Shown here: positions 51,762 through 60,026 of the stretch, piece after piece | Layout of the letters: each line of letters begins with the position of its first letter | Position numbering within the stretch: the stretch's first letter is position 1 | Origin: Acidimicrobiaceae bacterium | GTDB taxonomy: Bacteria; Actinomycetota; Acidimicrobiia; Acidimicrobiales; Aldehydirespiratoraceae | Reading direction: 5' to 3' | NCBI GenBank assembly: GCA_026708645.1 | Contig: JAPOUM010000029.1 | Span: 1-60,026 of the forward strand | Length of the DNA: 60,026 bases | The notes under the pieces: model-generated | The model's database searches: none | What the model was told of the DNA's origin: nothing | The model's input: only the letters and a program-made list of their open reading frames with translations | Program-made: the position numbers and the translations under genes

Positions 51762-52474
51762 TCACATCCGCGGCACCGCCCACACGAACCGTGCCAGTGG
51801 CCCTCTCGGCGGAAGCGTTGCTGCATCAGTGGGCGCGTCAATCGGCGGCGCCCGCCGGCGCGGCGGTGGTGGCAGACAGCGAGATCGCGGCCCGCAAACG
51901 CGGCGGTGTGGAATGGCGCACACCGCAGGCCGTGGCGGTGAGCGTGCTGGCTCGACCCGAGTCATTGGATCCTGACGCGGTGGATGCGGGTTGGGCTGCC
52001 GTCAGCTTGGCGGCCGCGCAAGCGCTGGACGACTGCGAGGAGGATGCGGAGCGGGCGGCGAAGCGAGTCTGCTTGTGGCCCGACGAGGTGCAGCGCGAGC
52101 CTCCCGACGGCCGCGAGACCGCGCCCGGGTTCGTCTGCACGCTGGGGCCGGGGCGGGTGGAGTCGGCGGCGTTGACCGTTCGGGTCGGGCCTCTGGCCTC
52201 AGCCGTCGAACGCCGGCGCGTCACCGCGGCGCTGTTGCGGCATCTGCGCGAGCAGGCCGAGGGGCTCAACGAGCCTGGGCCGCTCATCGACGCCTACCGC
52301 GAACGTTGCGCCACGCTGGGGAGGTCAGTCGAACTGCGGATGCTGCCGCACGGCACGATGCGGGGCTTGGCCGAGGACGTAGACGACAAGGGACGGCTGG
52401 TGCTGAAATCGCCGACCGGCCTGACCGAGCGGATCATGGTCGCTTCACTGAACGAGGTGCGTCTGCTGCCCTAG
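51758..52474 (+). CDS. BirA-like protein without the biotin-ligase catalytic motif
   Basis: The protein has 238 residues. The C-terminal 60 residues (LGRSVELRMLPHGTMRG through RIMVASLNEVRLL) match the SH3-like domain of biotin protein ligase, and the segment RRRVTAALLRHLREQAEGL fits the preceding helix. The N-terminal catalytic half is divergent; no GRGRxGR biotinyl-adenylate motif is visible. It may bind a different ligand, or act in hydrogenase maturation. It ends the plus-strand hydrogenase operon. Confidence 0.6.
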   Translation: MITSAAPPTRTVPVALSAEALLHQWARQSAAPAGAAVVADSEIAARKRGGVEWRTPQAVAVSVLARPESLDPDAVDAGWAAVSLAAAQALDDCEEDAERAAKRVCLWPDEVQREPPDGRETAPGFVCTLGPGRVESAALTVRVGPLASAVERRRVTAALLRHLREQAEGLNEPGPLIDAYRERCATLGRSVELRMLPHGTMRGLAEDVDDKGRLVLKSPTGLTERIMVASLNEVRLLP

Positions 52475-52650
52475 CCGCCGCCGCAGGCGCGGCTGTCGGC
52501 GCCAGCCGACGGCGACGGCGGCACCGGCACAGATGCCGGCTGTCCGCGCCGGCACAGTCGCTGACGTCGGCGATCCATGAAGGCACTGACCCACGAATGC
52601 CGAGAGCTTGTGCGCTAACCCCGGCCGGGACGTTGCGATGATTTGCTCGG

Positions 52651-53505
52651 CTATGCGGCAGCGGCGAACAAGACGACGGACACCGCGCCCAGCGCCGCGC
52701 CCACCCACTGCCAGCGCCGCACGGCCTCCTTGTAGATCCGCCAAGCCAACAGCATGGTCGTGGCCGGCGCAAAACCGAGCAGCGCGGCGATCACAGCCAC
52801 GTTGCCTCGCTGGAATGCGATGACTGTCGCTATCACAGCGCCGATGTCGATGAGACCCACCAGCAGACCGAAACGTCGCACGTCGGACGACACCGGCGCC
52901 ATCAGCTTCACCGGCTTGGTGAGCAGCGGGATCAGCGCCACCGCGCCGAGCTGAGTCAAGAAGGCGGGCATGGCGCCCGCGTCGGAGCTGATCTGCGCGA
53001 AGGTGAGGCTCAAACAGCCCAGCAGCACCCCCACCAGGCAGCCGAGGGCCAGGCCCGAGCCTCGCAGCATCTCGACGGTCGGCAGCCTGCCGTCGCTTGC
53101 TATCAGCACCACGGCGGGGAAGGCCAGCGCCAAGCCGACGATCTCGAAGCCTCCCAGTTCATGGCCGATGAACGGGCCCACGACTGCGGGAACCACCAGC
53201 GACAACAAGCTGAACGTGGGCGCTACCACGGCCATCGGGCCCCGCTCCATCGACAGGTAGAGCAGAGGTCGCACCGTGGCTGCGAACACCAGCGCCAGAA
53301 GCGTCCAATAGAAGTCGACGCGTCCGTAGTCAGCCGGTGGGAACACTGCCACGTAGAGGCCCGCCACCGTCGAGCCCACGCACGACGCCACCCAGGCGAT
53401 CGACACGACCGCGCCCGGATGGCTTATCCGTCGGCCTCCGACGCCTCCGTAGAAGTCCCCGATCCCCAGCAGGACCGCTCCGAACACACCTAGCAACAGC
53501 GGCAA
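52651..53505 (-). CDS. EamA/DMT-family transporter
   Basis: The protein has 284 residues with ten predicted membrane helices in two EamA repeats of five. Helix starts such as LLGVFGAVLLGIGDFYGG and the later VIAALLGFAPATTMLLAWRIY plus WVGAALGAVSVVLFA are typical of the drug/metabolite transporter superfamily. The substrate is unknown. It converges on the hydrogenase operon, 176 bp after its end. Confidence 0.82.
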   Translation of the reverse strand: MPLLLGVFGAVLLGIGDFYGGVGGRRISHPGAVVSIAWVASCVGSTVAGLYVAVFPPADYGRVDFYWTLLALVFAATVRPLLYLSMERGPMAVVAPTFSLLSLVVPAVVGPFIGHELGGFEIVGLALAFPAVVLIASDGRLPTVEMLRGSGLALGCLVGVLLGCLSLTFAQISSDAGAMPAFLTQLGAVALIPLLTKPVKLMAPVSSDVRRFGLLVGLIDIGAVIATVIAFQRGNVAVIAALLGFAPATTMLLAWRIYKEAVRRWQWVGAALGAVSVVLFAAAA

Positions 53506-53563
53506 GAACTCAGGCTAACCCGGCACGCCGCCGCCAGATATGCAGCCGCGGACTCGCCCGGCC

Positions 53564-54511
53564 CTACGGGCCGCTGCAGTCGTAGACCAGACGAGCCGCC
53601 GCCAGATCAGCCGCGGCGAAACCCGCCGACTTGAACAAGGTGATCTCGTTGGCTGAGCGGCGGCCGGGGTGAGCCCCGCTGGTCAGCGCCTGCAAGTCGG
53701 CGCGCAGCGCGTCGGCGGTAATGACGCCTTCAGCCAGGGGCTGTGCCAAGTCGCCTGACAGCGCCGCCCCGGCCCAAGTGTCGACGAATATCGAGGCGCG
53801 CCGCACGGCCGCGTCGTCGCTTTCGCGCATGTCGGCGCCGAAGCTGCCGACCAGATCGAGATGCGCTCCCTCGGCGAGCAGTTCGCCGCGCACGAGCGGG
53901 CTGGTGGCGCCGGTGACGCACGAGACGATGTCGGCACGGGCGACACTGGCGTCGAGGTCGTCGACCGCTTCGGCGGGCAGCCCTTCTGCACGGAGTTGCT
54001 CGGCGACGGATTGCGCCGCTGCCGGCCGGCGTCCCCAGATCTCGATGCGGTCGAGCGAGCGGACCGAGGCGTGGGCTCGAGCCATGTTGGGCGCCAGCCT
54101 GCCGGTGCCTACCACCAGGAGCCGCTTTGCCGCGGGTCGGGCCAGGCAGCCGGCCGCCAACGCCGAGACGGCCGCGGTGCGGCGGTCGGTGAGTTCGTCG
54201 CCGTCGATCTGCGCCAGCATCGCGCCGGTGCTGCCGTCGATCAGCAGATACGCGGCGTTGACGGTCGGGGACGGCGTCTCGGCGTCGGCGTTGGCGGGAA
54301 AGTAGCTGACGGTCTTGACGCCGATGAGGCCGCCTTCGGTCCAGGCGGGCATCAACAGCAGCGCCGCGGAGGCGCCGGCGGGCGTGTTCAGAGAATGCAC
54401 ATGACGCTCAGGCGTGTTCAGGCACGGCTCGGCCAGCACCTCTGAGATGGCCGCAATCAGCGCAGGCCAAGGGGTGGCGACACGCACTTCGTCCGCGTCG
54501 ATGAAACGCAT
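53564..54511 (-). CDS. Ornithine cyclodeaminase / mu-crystallin family protein
   Basis: I start at ATG 54511 (MRFIDADEVRV), giving 315 residues. The family pattern includes GVKTVSYFPANA, an AQIDGDELTDRRTAAVSALA block, and the Rossmann motif LLVVGTGRLAPNMARAHAS. DIVSCVTGATSPLV and HLDLVGSFGADMRE follow. Members are NAD(P)-dependent dehydrogenases or cyclodeaminases of amino acids; the substrate cannot be told. It lies 58 bp from the EamA gene in the same direction, so export of a metabolite it makes is possible. Confidence 0.85.
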   Translation of the reverse strand: MRFIDADEVRVATPWPALIAAISEVLAEPCLNTPERHVHSLNTPAGASAALLLMPAWTEGGLIGVKTVSYFPANADAETPSPTVNAAYLLIDGSTGAMLAQIDGDELTDRRTAAVSALAAGCLARPAAKRLLVVGTGRLAPNMARAHASVRSLDRIEIWGRRPAAAQSVAEQLRAEGLPAEAVDDLDASVARADIVSCVTGATSPLVRGELLAEGAHLDLVGSFGADMRESDDAAVRRASIFVDTWAGAALSGDLAQPLAEGVITADALRADLQALTSGAHPGRRSANEITLFKSAGFAAADLAAARLVYDCSGP

Positions 54512-54595
54512 GATCCTCACGACTGTAGAGCCGCGCGGGCCCGTCCAACCGCGCCAACAACCCCACGCCGCCCGACAACTAACAGGCGCTCTTGT

Positions 54596-55276
54596 CTAAC
54601 AGGTTCGCTTGCCGGATGACGCTCCGTGAGTCGAGGTCGGGCCGCAAGGGTCAGAGCCGCAGTGCTTAGGGTCGAAGTGGGTCGGTTTGCCGTGAACCCC
54701 TGGCCGCTGGGTCTGTTTCTGCAGCCACTCGACTATGAGACCTTCGAGGGCCGAAGGAAAGTTGCGCCGATGCCCGCGGATGCCGATGAAGCGCTCCGGG
54801 CGATCGTAATTCTTGATGCCTTCCGGGATGTCAATGGCATTAAGTCCGCGGTAGACGAACTTCTGCGAGATCAAGACCCGCGGCACGGCGGTGTCATGCT
54901 TGACTTTCACGAGGTCGGGGCGACCGTTCGCCTTGCTGTGGTAACCGCGCTCCTGGATCCACTCCCCAGTTGCTTCATCAGTGTGATAGATGTTGTCGCC
55001 GCATTCCGACTCTCGGCGTCCTGATCGCTCCGGCTTCTTCTTCTCGAACCGGGGATCATTCCAATATTCGTCATAGGACATCGCCTCTTCGACCTGCATG
55101 GCGTAGATGAGCTTGCCTTCTTGGCGTCTGCTCTTGGCGCCGAGACCGACCACCCAGTCCCCTCTCTGCGCTCCTCGTCGAATGAGGGGCTTGCAGGTGG
55201 CGAGAGTGCAGTAGCCGTGGAAGGGATTCGGCGCGAAACCGGTGTCATAGGTGACGATGTAGACGAACAAGCCCAT
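54596..55276 (-). CDS. Nmad2 (nucleotide modification associated domain 2) protein
   Basis: I start at ATG 55276 (MGLFVYIVTYDTGFAPNPF), giving 226 residues; an upstream ATG would add 30. The pattern YDTGFAPNPFHGYCTLATCKPLIRRGA, quoted by its halves YDTGFAPNPF and GYCTLATCKP, and GDWVVGLGAKSR match the Nmad2 domain. It is predicted to act in DNA or nucleotide hypermodification in phages and defence islands. A C-terminal tail carries several Cys and His. The gene is next to a broken ATPase, consistent with accessory DNA. Confidence 0.75.
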   Translation of the reverse strand: MGLFVYIVTYDTGFAPNPFHGYCTLATCKPLIRRGAQRGDWVVGLGAKSRRQEGKLIYAMQVEEAMSYDEYWNDPRFEKKKPERSGRRESECGDNIYHTDEATGEWIQERGYHSKANGRPDLVKVKHDTAVPRVLISQKFVYRGLNAIDIPEGIKNYDRPERFIGIRGHRRNFPSALEGLIVEWLQKQTQRPGVHGKPTHFDPKHCGSDPCGPTSTHGASSGKRTC

Positions 55277-55381
55277 ACCGGATGATACTTCAAGCACCAC
55301 ACGTGCCAAGCCGGAGTCCCCGGAGCTTGCCCGATGCAGGTTCTTGGCCTCGGCCACGGGTTGCAAGCAGTGCCCGCCATT

Positions 55382-55435
55382 TCAAAATATTACGCAAGAA
55401 CAAAATATTCCGCAGATTCAAAATATTGTGCAAAA
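55382..55435. repeat. 18-bp iteron-like tandem repeat, three units
   Basis: The units TCAAAATATTACGCAAGA, ACAAAATATTCCGCAGAT and TCAAAATATTGTGCAAAA follow each other exactly. They share CAAAATATTnYGCA. The A+T-rich block stands out in GC-rich DNA and lies between the divergent Nmad2 gene and the broken ATPase, as expected for an operator array. Confidence 0.8.
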
Positions 55436-55513
55436 AACAAACATCTGTCTGGCTCCTGCTAGAGTTCCATGAGGCCGATCCCAGCACTTTCTCGGAAGTC
55501 TCAGGAGGCGCCT

Positions 55514-56149
55514 GTGGCTGCACGGGTCCCCAAATCCGTTCTCGCCTTCTTTCGGTATCAGCCCTCCGGTGCTGGCCGGCCGGCGCAACGTCCTGCAGAG
55601 CTTCGACCAAGTGTTCGACAGCATCCGGAGCCCCAGCTACGCGACTCTGCTGTGGGGTTTGAGTGGCACCGGCAAGACGGTGTTGTTGAATGCTGTTGAG
55701 GACCGCGCCCGAGGCCAAGGCTGGCTCTCGTCGTGTCTTCCGCTGCGGACGGCGGAACCGGGCTCGTGAACCGGATGGCGTCCAAAGCGTCGAGCCTGCT
55801 GGCAGAGCAGCGCGTCGAGCGCGAGCTTGCGCCAAAGCGAACCGTGACCGGAGTCTCGGGCATGGGCATCGCCGTCCAGGCCGAGCCCGTCATCACCTCA
55901 TCAGCGGCTGAGCGTTCGGTGCCCGACTTTGAGACTGATCTGGGCGCTTTGGGCGATCTGCTCGCTGAGAACCGCACGGGGCTGCTGCTCACAGTGGACG
56001 AGATTCATGTCAGCGACGTCGACGAGATCAGGCACTTCGGCAACGTGTTCCAACTCGTGTCTGTCGGTCGGGGCCGGGTGATGTTCGCCGACCACACGGT
56101 CCGCCGCTTCGTCGAAGCCCGAGCCGCCGCAGAAGGCTTCACTGCCTAG
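55514..56149 (+). pseudogene. P-loop ATPase, broken by frameshifts and C-terminally truncated
   Basis: AGGAGG precedes GTG 55514. Homology to AAA/archaeal-type ATPases then switches frame at the CCCC run 55528-55531: removing one C restores PNPFSPSFGISPPVLAGRR. LLWGLSGTGKTVLLNAVED is the Walker A. A second frame change near 55730 restores GTGLVNRMASKASSLLAEQR. GLLLTVDEIHVSDVDEI is the Walker B. The frame ends at 56149 with only the start of the next conserved block (HFGNVFQLV), so the C-terminal half is missing. Confidence 0.75.
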
Positions 56150-56488
56150 CTGTCCGGTTCACAGCCGCGGCCCCTTCCACGAATTCCAGCGAAGGCTCGA
56201 TCTTGTTCTTCTCGCTAGCCGGAGTCTCACAAGCCTTCTCGGCCCACACAGAGTCACGGACGCGTGAGCGGTTTCCTGCGTGCCGCCGTCCTGGAGGCCC
56301 ACACACCTCTTCAGCCCACACAGCGCCACGGGCCGGAGTAGTTGTGTTGAGCCGTCCTATGAGCGGTCGCCGTCTCCTGGCCACTGACGGGTTTGGTCCT
56401 CGCAGCCCGATGCATGGGTTGACTGTCTTGGGTCGCCTAACCGGCACCAGTCTGATACCGGCTTTTGTCAGGGGAGCGTGTTTCGAGC
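56150..56488. other. Non-coding stretch after the ATPase pseudogene
   Basis: No gene recognised. The sequence CCCACACAG followed by a C-A-C-G-G word occurs twice (about 56244 and 56320). Confidence 0.3.
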
Positions 56489-57035
56489 AGTGCGAATGTG
56501 TCGCTCACCCTTTGACCCCCCCCCCCGACAGTCCTCACCGCATCAAGGCTTCCACTGCTCGGTTTGGCGCAGAGTCGGGTCGCACGCCTGTTGACCAACG
56601 GGCAGTCCTCAAAGGACGCAATGCGCAGATCACAGCGGGCGGCGATAATCGATGCTTGAGTGCGTAGACCATTTCACTATCGCGGCCGCGTTCAGGCGCA
56701 GATCCCGGCGGGCGCTGATGATCGATGCTTGAGTGCTCTGCCCTCCCGAACAGTCACCACAGGGAGTGCGAATGTGTCGCTCACCCTTTGCCCCCCCGAC
56801 AGTCCTCACCGCATCAAGGCTTCCACTGCTCGGTTTGGCGCAGAGTCGGGTCGCACGCCTGTTGACCAACGGGCAGTCCTCAAAGGACGCAATGCGCAGA
56901 TCACAGCGGGCGGCGATAATCGATGCTTGAGTGCGTAGACCATTTCACTATCGCGGCCGCGTTCAGGCGCAGATCCCGGCGGGCGCTGATGATCGATGCT
57001 TGAGTGCTCTGCCCTCCCGAACAGTCACCACAGGG
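56489..57035. repeat. Tandem duplication, units of 276 and 271 bp, with nested 40-bp repeats
   Basis: Bases 56489-56764 and 56765-57035 are almost identical; the main difference is the C-tract length (A plus 11 C against 7 C). Each unit holds two imperfect 40-bp copies ending CGATGCTTGAGTGC: one containing GCGCAGATCACAGCGGGCGG and one GCGCAGATCCCGGCGGGCG. Four copies result. The second unit overlaps the 3' end of the DUF222/HNH gene by 11 bp. No coding sequence was recognised in it. Confidence 0.85.
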
Positions 57036-58665
57036 CAGGATCACGTGCCCTGGCCATGGTGCCCCGTGTTCTGGTCTCGGTTCGGGCTCGGGATTTCTGG
57101 GTTCGTGTCCGAGCTGGCGTTCTTGATGCTTCTGGGGTCGGGTCGTCTGCGTGGGCCGGCCCGTAGCGGGGTTGCGTGACCGTGTGGTCGGGCGGATGGA
57201 GTGTGTGGCTGCCGTCAGAGTGCTCCTTGATCTGCCAGTTGTGGTGATGGATCTTGTGGTGGCAGTTCCAACACACCATGATCAGATTCTCCAGGCTGGT
57301 GGCGCCGCCCTTGGAATACGGGGTGATGTGATGGGCTTGGCACATCCCCGAAGGCGCCCCGCAATGAAAACAACCGCCATAAGTAGCGAGCAGAGCCTGC
57401 CATTGCGTGTCTGTGACCGTTCGGCGTGACCGGCTGCGCCAGATGGCGTCACCGGCACGATCGAACACCAGCCCGGTCCAGCGAGCGTTGCACGACAGCG
57501 CATCCAGCACCGTCGCCGGCAGTCTCGATCCGTCGGAGAACTCGCCGATCAACTTGCCGGTGGCGTCATCCACATGTGCCAGCACTGTGATGTCAGCGAT
57601 CCAGCCGCCGCCCGCACCTTCACCTGCGCTGACAGCATCCGCAACGCTGCAAGCGCTGTCGTCGCTGCTGTCGCAGACTGCGGCGCATGTGCCAGCGCAG
57701 GCCGGCGGGCTTTTGCTGTGGCCAGCACCACACTCACAAACCGAGGCGACCGTGTCACCGCTGCCCGTACTCGCAACTTTGCCGCCAGTGCCCGTGATAC
57801 CGCTCACCGAGTTGTCGCTGCTCGCGTCGCCTGACCCAGCGCCTTCACCGACAACCGTGCTGGTTGCGGCGTCTGTGCTGTCAGGTTGTTGAGCACACCC
57901 GCAACCGGCACCGCTCGTTATGTCGTCCTTGTTGTTTGTGGCCTCCGCGCGGAGTGAGCCGGCGGTGTAGTGCTGCAGAGCGTCTGCCATGCACTGCGGG
58001 AACTTGCGCCGCTCGGTCTCAGGCAGCTTCTTGTCAGCGGCAAGCAGCCTGCTGGCAGTGTGGCGCAGCCGGTTGTGGAGACGGGTGCCGGTGATCTTGT
58101 CGAACTCGCCATGCAACGCGACCATGCCGTCGTCTGTGTCATACATCCTCAAATAGCGTCTGGCGCGTTGACGCAGATACTCCGCGGTGCCGTCATCGGA
58201 CTGCTGCGCGCCGATCCAGCGTTGCGCAGTGCGTGCGAACTGCTCAGGCCGCATCGACTGAGCCTTAGCCAACAACTCAGCATCACCAGCAACAACATCA
58301 GAACCGGTCTTAGTGATCGCCTCAGCGAGCTTGCGGGCGTTGGCCTGCGAAACATCCCCGGCTTGAACAGCGTCACGCAGTTCCGGCACCTTCTGCAAAG
58401 CAGCAGCGGTGACGACCTGAGTCTGGGCTTCACGCTGCGACAACCCCGCAGACGCGGCGAGCACTTCGACGCCGCCGTCGCCGTGACGCTCACGTCGGGC
58501 GATCAACTCCGCAGCAGCAGTCTGGAACGCAGCGCCAGCGGCCATGAACGCCCGCGACTCGGCCAGCGCATCCCGCAGCTCGTCCAGCGACACAGCACCT
58601 GCGCGCGCGGCGGCGAGCATCCGGTTGGCTGCTGCTGTGACCTGCCGGGCATCGATCAACATCAT
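57025..58665 (-). CDS. DUF222/13E12-type HNH endonuclease family protein
   Basis: I start at ATG 58665, giving 546 residues. Residues about 1-210 are DUF222 (ELIARRERHGDGG, LQKVPELRDAVQAG). Residues about 225-340 are a Ser/Gly/Cys-rich insertion with CGCAQQ and CECGAGH. The HNH nuclease near 440-480 has CFHCGAPSGMCQAHHITPYS and MVCWNCHHKIHHHNW with zinc ligands and the catalytic His. The tail is basic. The family is widespread in actinobacteria, often repeated; a link to mobility has been suggested but not settled. It is the complete version of the genes at 1-328 and 740-880. Confidence 0.88.
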   Translation of the reverse strand: MMLIDARQVTAAANRMLAAARAGAVSLDELRDALAESRAFMAAGAAFQTAAAELIARRERHGDGGVEVLAASAGLSQREAQTQVVTAAALQKVPELRDAVQAGDVSQANARKLAEAITKTGSDVVAGDAELLAKAQSMRPEQFARTAQRWIGAQQSDDGTAEYLRQRARRYLRMYDTDDGMVALHGEFDKITGTRLHNRLRHTASRLLAADKKLPETERRKFPQCMADALQHYTAGSLRAEATNNKDDITSGAGCGCAQQPDSTDAATSTVVGEGAGSGDASSDNSVSGITGTGGKVASTGSGDTVASVCECGAGHSKSPPACAGTCAAVCDSSDDSACSVADAVSAGEGAGGGWIADITVLAHVDDATGKLIGEFSDGSRLPATVLDALSCNARWTGLVFDRAGDAIWRSRSRRTVTDTQWQALLATYGGCFHCGAPSGMCQAHHITPYSKGGATSLENLIMVCWNCHHKIHHHNWQIKEHSDGSHTLHPPDHTVTQPRYGPAHADDPTPEASRTPARTRTQKSRARTETRTRGTMARARDPALW

Positions 58666-58755
58666 GAACAACAGTATAGAACTCTAGTGTGACATTGACA
58701 CCTATTTCATGAAATAATCTTGTTTGGAAATCAACAATGCTGTTTTTCTGTGGCA
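58666..58755 (-). promoter_or_regulatory. Upstream region of the DUF222/HNH gene, shared with 329-415; TATACT box
   Basis: TATACT (58678-58673) ends 7 nt before the ATG, exactly as in the copy at 341-336. With a normal spacing the transcript would start at or very near the ATG, i.e. be leaderless. Further similarity extends about 80 bp upstream of the ATG. Confidence 0.5.
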
Positions 58756-58880
58756 CGATGCCAGCCGAGTAGCGCAACCACCAACGCGCAAGGCCGCCGT
58801 CAGCGCTCAGGGTCGCCAACGACAACGGGGGCACTGTCCGGCCTGACGAGAGAGGTGAAAGTCGCTCTTGACCCTACGAG

Positions 58881-58967
58881 CTTTCATGGAGGGGAGGAGA
58901 ACGCATGAACTACGCCTGTCAAGCCTCCGGGGGGTGAATCCTTCAATGGAGGGCCGGGCAGCGCATG
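58881..58967. repeat. Two degenerate 27-bp repeats, 60 bp apart, near the CRISPR array
   Basis: Starting at 58881 and 58941, the two units share CTT, ATGGAGGG and CGCATG (20 of 27 positions by my count). The 60-bp period and the TCAATGGAGG of the second unit recall the array repeat (TCAATGAAGG), whose period is about 73. They could be decayed CRISPR repeats of another subtype. The sequence between and after them is not recognised. Confidence 0.35.
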
Positions 58968-59154
58968 GCCTGACCGGCAGGACTGCTGCGGGGATCCAGA
59001 CTCCGACGTGGAAGACACGATACAACGCTGCCGCGACGTCGCGCAACAGATCGCCGCCATCAAGCTGCCCGCCGCGCAACGCCGCAAACTCACCGACGCG
59101 CTCACCCGCCACAGCAACGCGACGCTAACGCTCACCGAAGCCGCCGCTGACACA
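58968..59154. other. Array-flanking region with a coding-like open frame
   Basis: A GTG at 59008 opens a frame with good codon character (DTIQRCRDVAQQIAAIKLPA) that runs into the first CRISPR repeats, where it becomes repeat-encoded. It may be the 5' part of a gene interrupted by the array, or chance. No A+T-rich leader is evident here. Confidence 0.3.
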
Positions 59155-60026
59155 CGCTCAATGAAGGCGGGGGGCGCACCCCCCGCAACGCCTAAACCTA
59201 AAAAAGCGAAACGTATCGCTAAGCATCGCTCAATGAAGGCGGGGGGGCGCACCCCCCGCAACGCGGGTTCATCACTGGCGATTTCGTTCTCTTTGATAAG
59301 TACGCTCAATGAAGGCGGGGGGCGCACCCCCCGCAACGCAGGCAAACTCGTAGCCACACTCGATAGAGCCACACTCCGCTCAATGAAGGCGGGGGGCGCA
59401 CCCCCCGCAACGCGTACCACTGGCCGACTTGTCTACCGTCCGCTATATGGCGCTCAATGAAGGCGGGGGGCGCACCCCCCGCAACGCTTTTTGATAATTG
59501 ACATAGCCGCGCCTGACCGAGTCGCTCAATGAAGGCGGGGGGCGCACCCCCCGCAACGCCCGTTCGGTCGCAGCTCGGCGGCGACCAGCCGCGCGCGCTC
59601 AATGAAGGCGGGGGGCGCACCCCCCGCAACGCTTTAGGCGGTGGGCCGCTGATAGTAATCTCATCAACGCTCAATGAAGGCGGGGGGCGCACCCCCCGCA
59701 ACGCCGGCCAGAGTATTCGATATTGCCATCATGGATATCGAACGCTCAATGAAGGCGGGGGGCGCACCCCCCGCAACGCCGAGAAACACCATCCGACCGC
59801 TGGCGTCGCGCTGATACGCTCAATGAAGGCGGGGGGCGCACCCCCCGCAACGCACTAGTGCCATTGTTGAAGCTGACACCGCACGTTTCCGCTCAATGAA
59901 GGCGGGGGGCGCACCCCCCGCAACGCCTGAACTGGCGTGCGCCTTCTTGGATGCCCCGCGGTGCCCGCTCAATGAAGGCGGGGGGCGCACCCCCCGCAAC
60001 GCCGCGCAATCGCATATGCACGCGAC
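59155..60026. CRISPR. CRISPR array, 12 repeats visible, continuing past the window end
   Basis: The repeat is 37 bp: CGCTCAATGAAGG, then stem GCGGGGGG, loop CGCA, stem CCCCCCGC, then AACGC. Repeats start at 59155, 59227, 59303, 59377, 59451, 59523, 59596, 59668, 59743, 59817, 59890 and 59966. The second has one extra G in the stem. The eleven full spacers are 35-39 bp and all different. A twelfth begins at 60003. No cas gene lies in the window, so the type cannot be fixed; the near-perfect 8-bp G/C hairpin suits a processed crRNA handle. Orientation is uncertain. Confidence 0.95.

Noticed and set aside
59155..60026. Protein-coding frames across the array (SMKAGGAPPAT repeats)
   Set aside because: They arise from the CRISPR repeat being read in different frames; spacers break them repeatedly.

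Overview
The window looks like a GC-rich actinobacterial chromosome segment, possibly from the class Acidimicrobiia; the class is my inference. The evidence is a crgA cell-division gene, a dUMP-forming type dCTP deaminase, Sdh1-type succinate dehydrogenase, 13E12/DUF222 HNH proteins, an actinobacterial DnaA-box palindrome, frequent GTG/TTG starts, and a [NiFe]-hydrogenase without a Tat signal that resembles the actinobacterial group 1h enzymes.

Layout. 1-2.9 kb: the N-terminal part of a DUF222/HNH protein, a remnant of another copy, a membrane protein, an orphan VapB45-like antitoxin and tRNA-Gly(CCC). 2.9-7.7 kb: housekeeping genes (yaaA, dcd, crgA, pyrE) and a thiolase-like protein lacking its catalytic residues. 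7.9-14.0 kb: a sterol-type triterpenoid cluster (NSDHL/SdmB-like SDR, SdmA-like Rieske oxygenase, squalene-epoxidase-like flavoprotein, and a cyclase with oxidosqualene-cyclase rather than squalene-hopene-cyclase motifs). 14.0-22.4 kb: DUF368 polyprenyl-phosphate transporter, sdhCAB, a MoxR/ChlI-like AAA+ ATPase, and a GH2-like protein missing both catalytic glutamates. 22.4-26.2 kb: a minus-strand locus with two small membrane proteins, two P-loop ATPases, a lipoprotein with an internal deletion and a DsrE-like protein. 26.2-32.3 kb: a Dpp/Nik-type ABC importer in which one permease and both ATPases form one 1004-residue polypeptide. 32.4-33.8 kb: AbiE toxin-antitoxin with a truncated toxin. 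34.0-52.5 kb: the hydrogenase region (hypF, hypE, hypD, SIS protein, hypC, CooC/MinD-like ATPases, PadR and His-rich HTH proteins, three small membrane proteins, structural subunits, NifU-like protein, maturation protease, TPR protein, BirA-like protein). No hypA or hypB is visible. 52.6-54.5 kb: an EamA transporter and an ornithine-cyclodeaminase-like protein. 54.6-60.0 kb: accessory DNA with Nmad2, a broken ATPase, a tandem duplication, a full-length DUF222/HNH gene and a CRISPR array that runs off the window.

The most interesting result is at 22.4-26.2 kb. Two genes there appear to be selenoprotein genes that standard translation would split. In a CooC-like ATPase, two in-frame TGA codons fall exactly on the C-x-C metal-binding motif (G-U-P-U-C-G). 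In the DsrE-like protein, one in-frame TGA falls on the redox cysteine. Each is followed in the mRNA by a GC-rich hairpin whose loop begins 19 nt after the (second) TGA, the geometry expected of a bacterial SECIS. The ATPase is linked to small membrane proteins resembling those of the hydrogenase operon, which suggests a selenium-dependent metallocentre-assembly or redox module. The second notable result is the sterol-type cluster, which is unusual for an actinobacterium.
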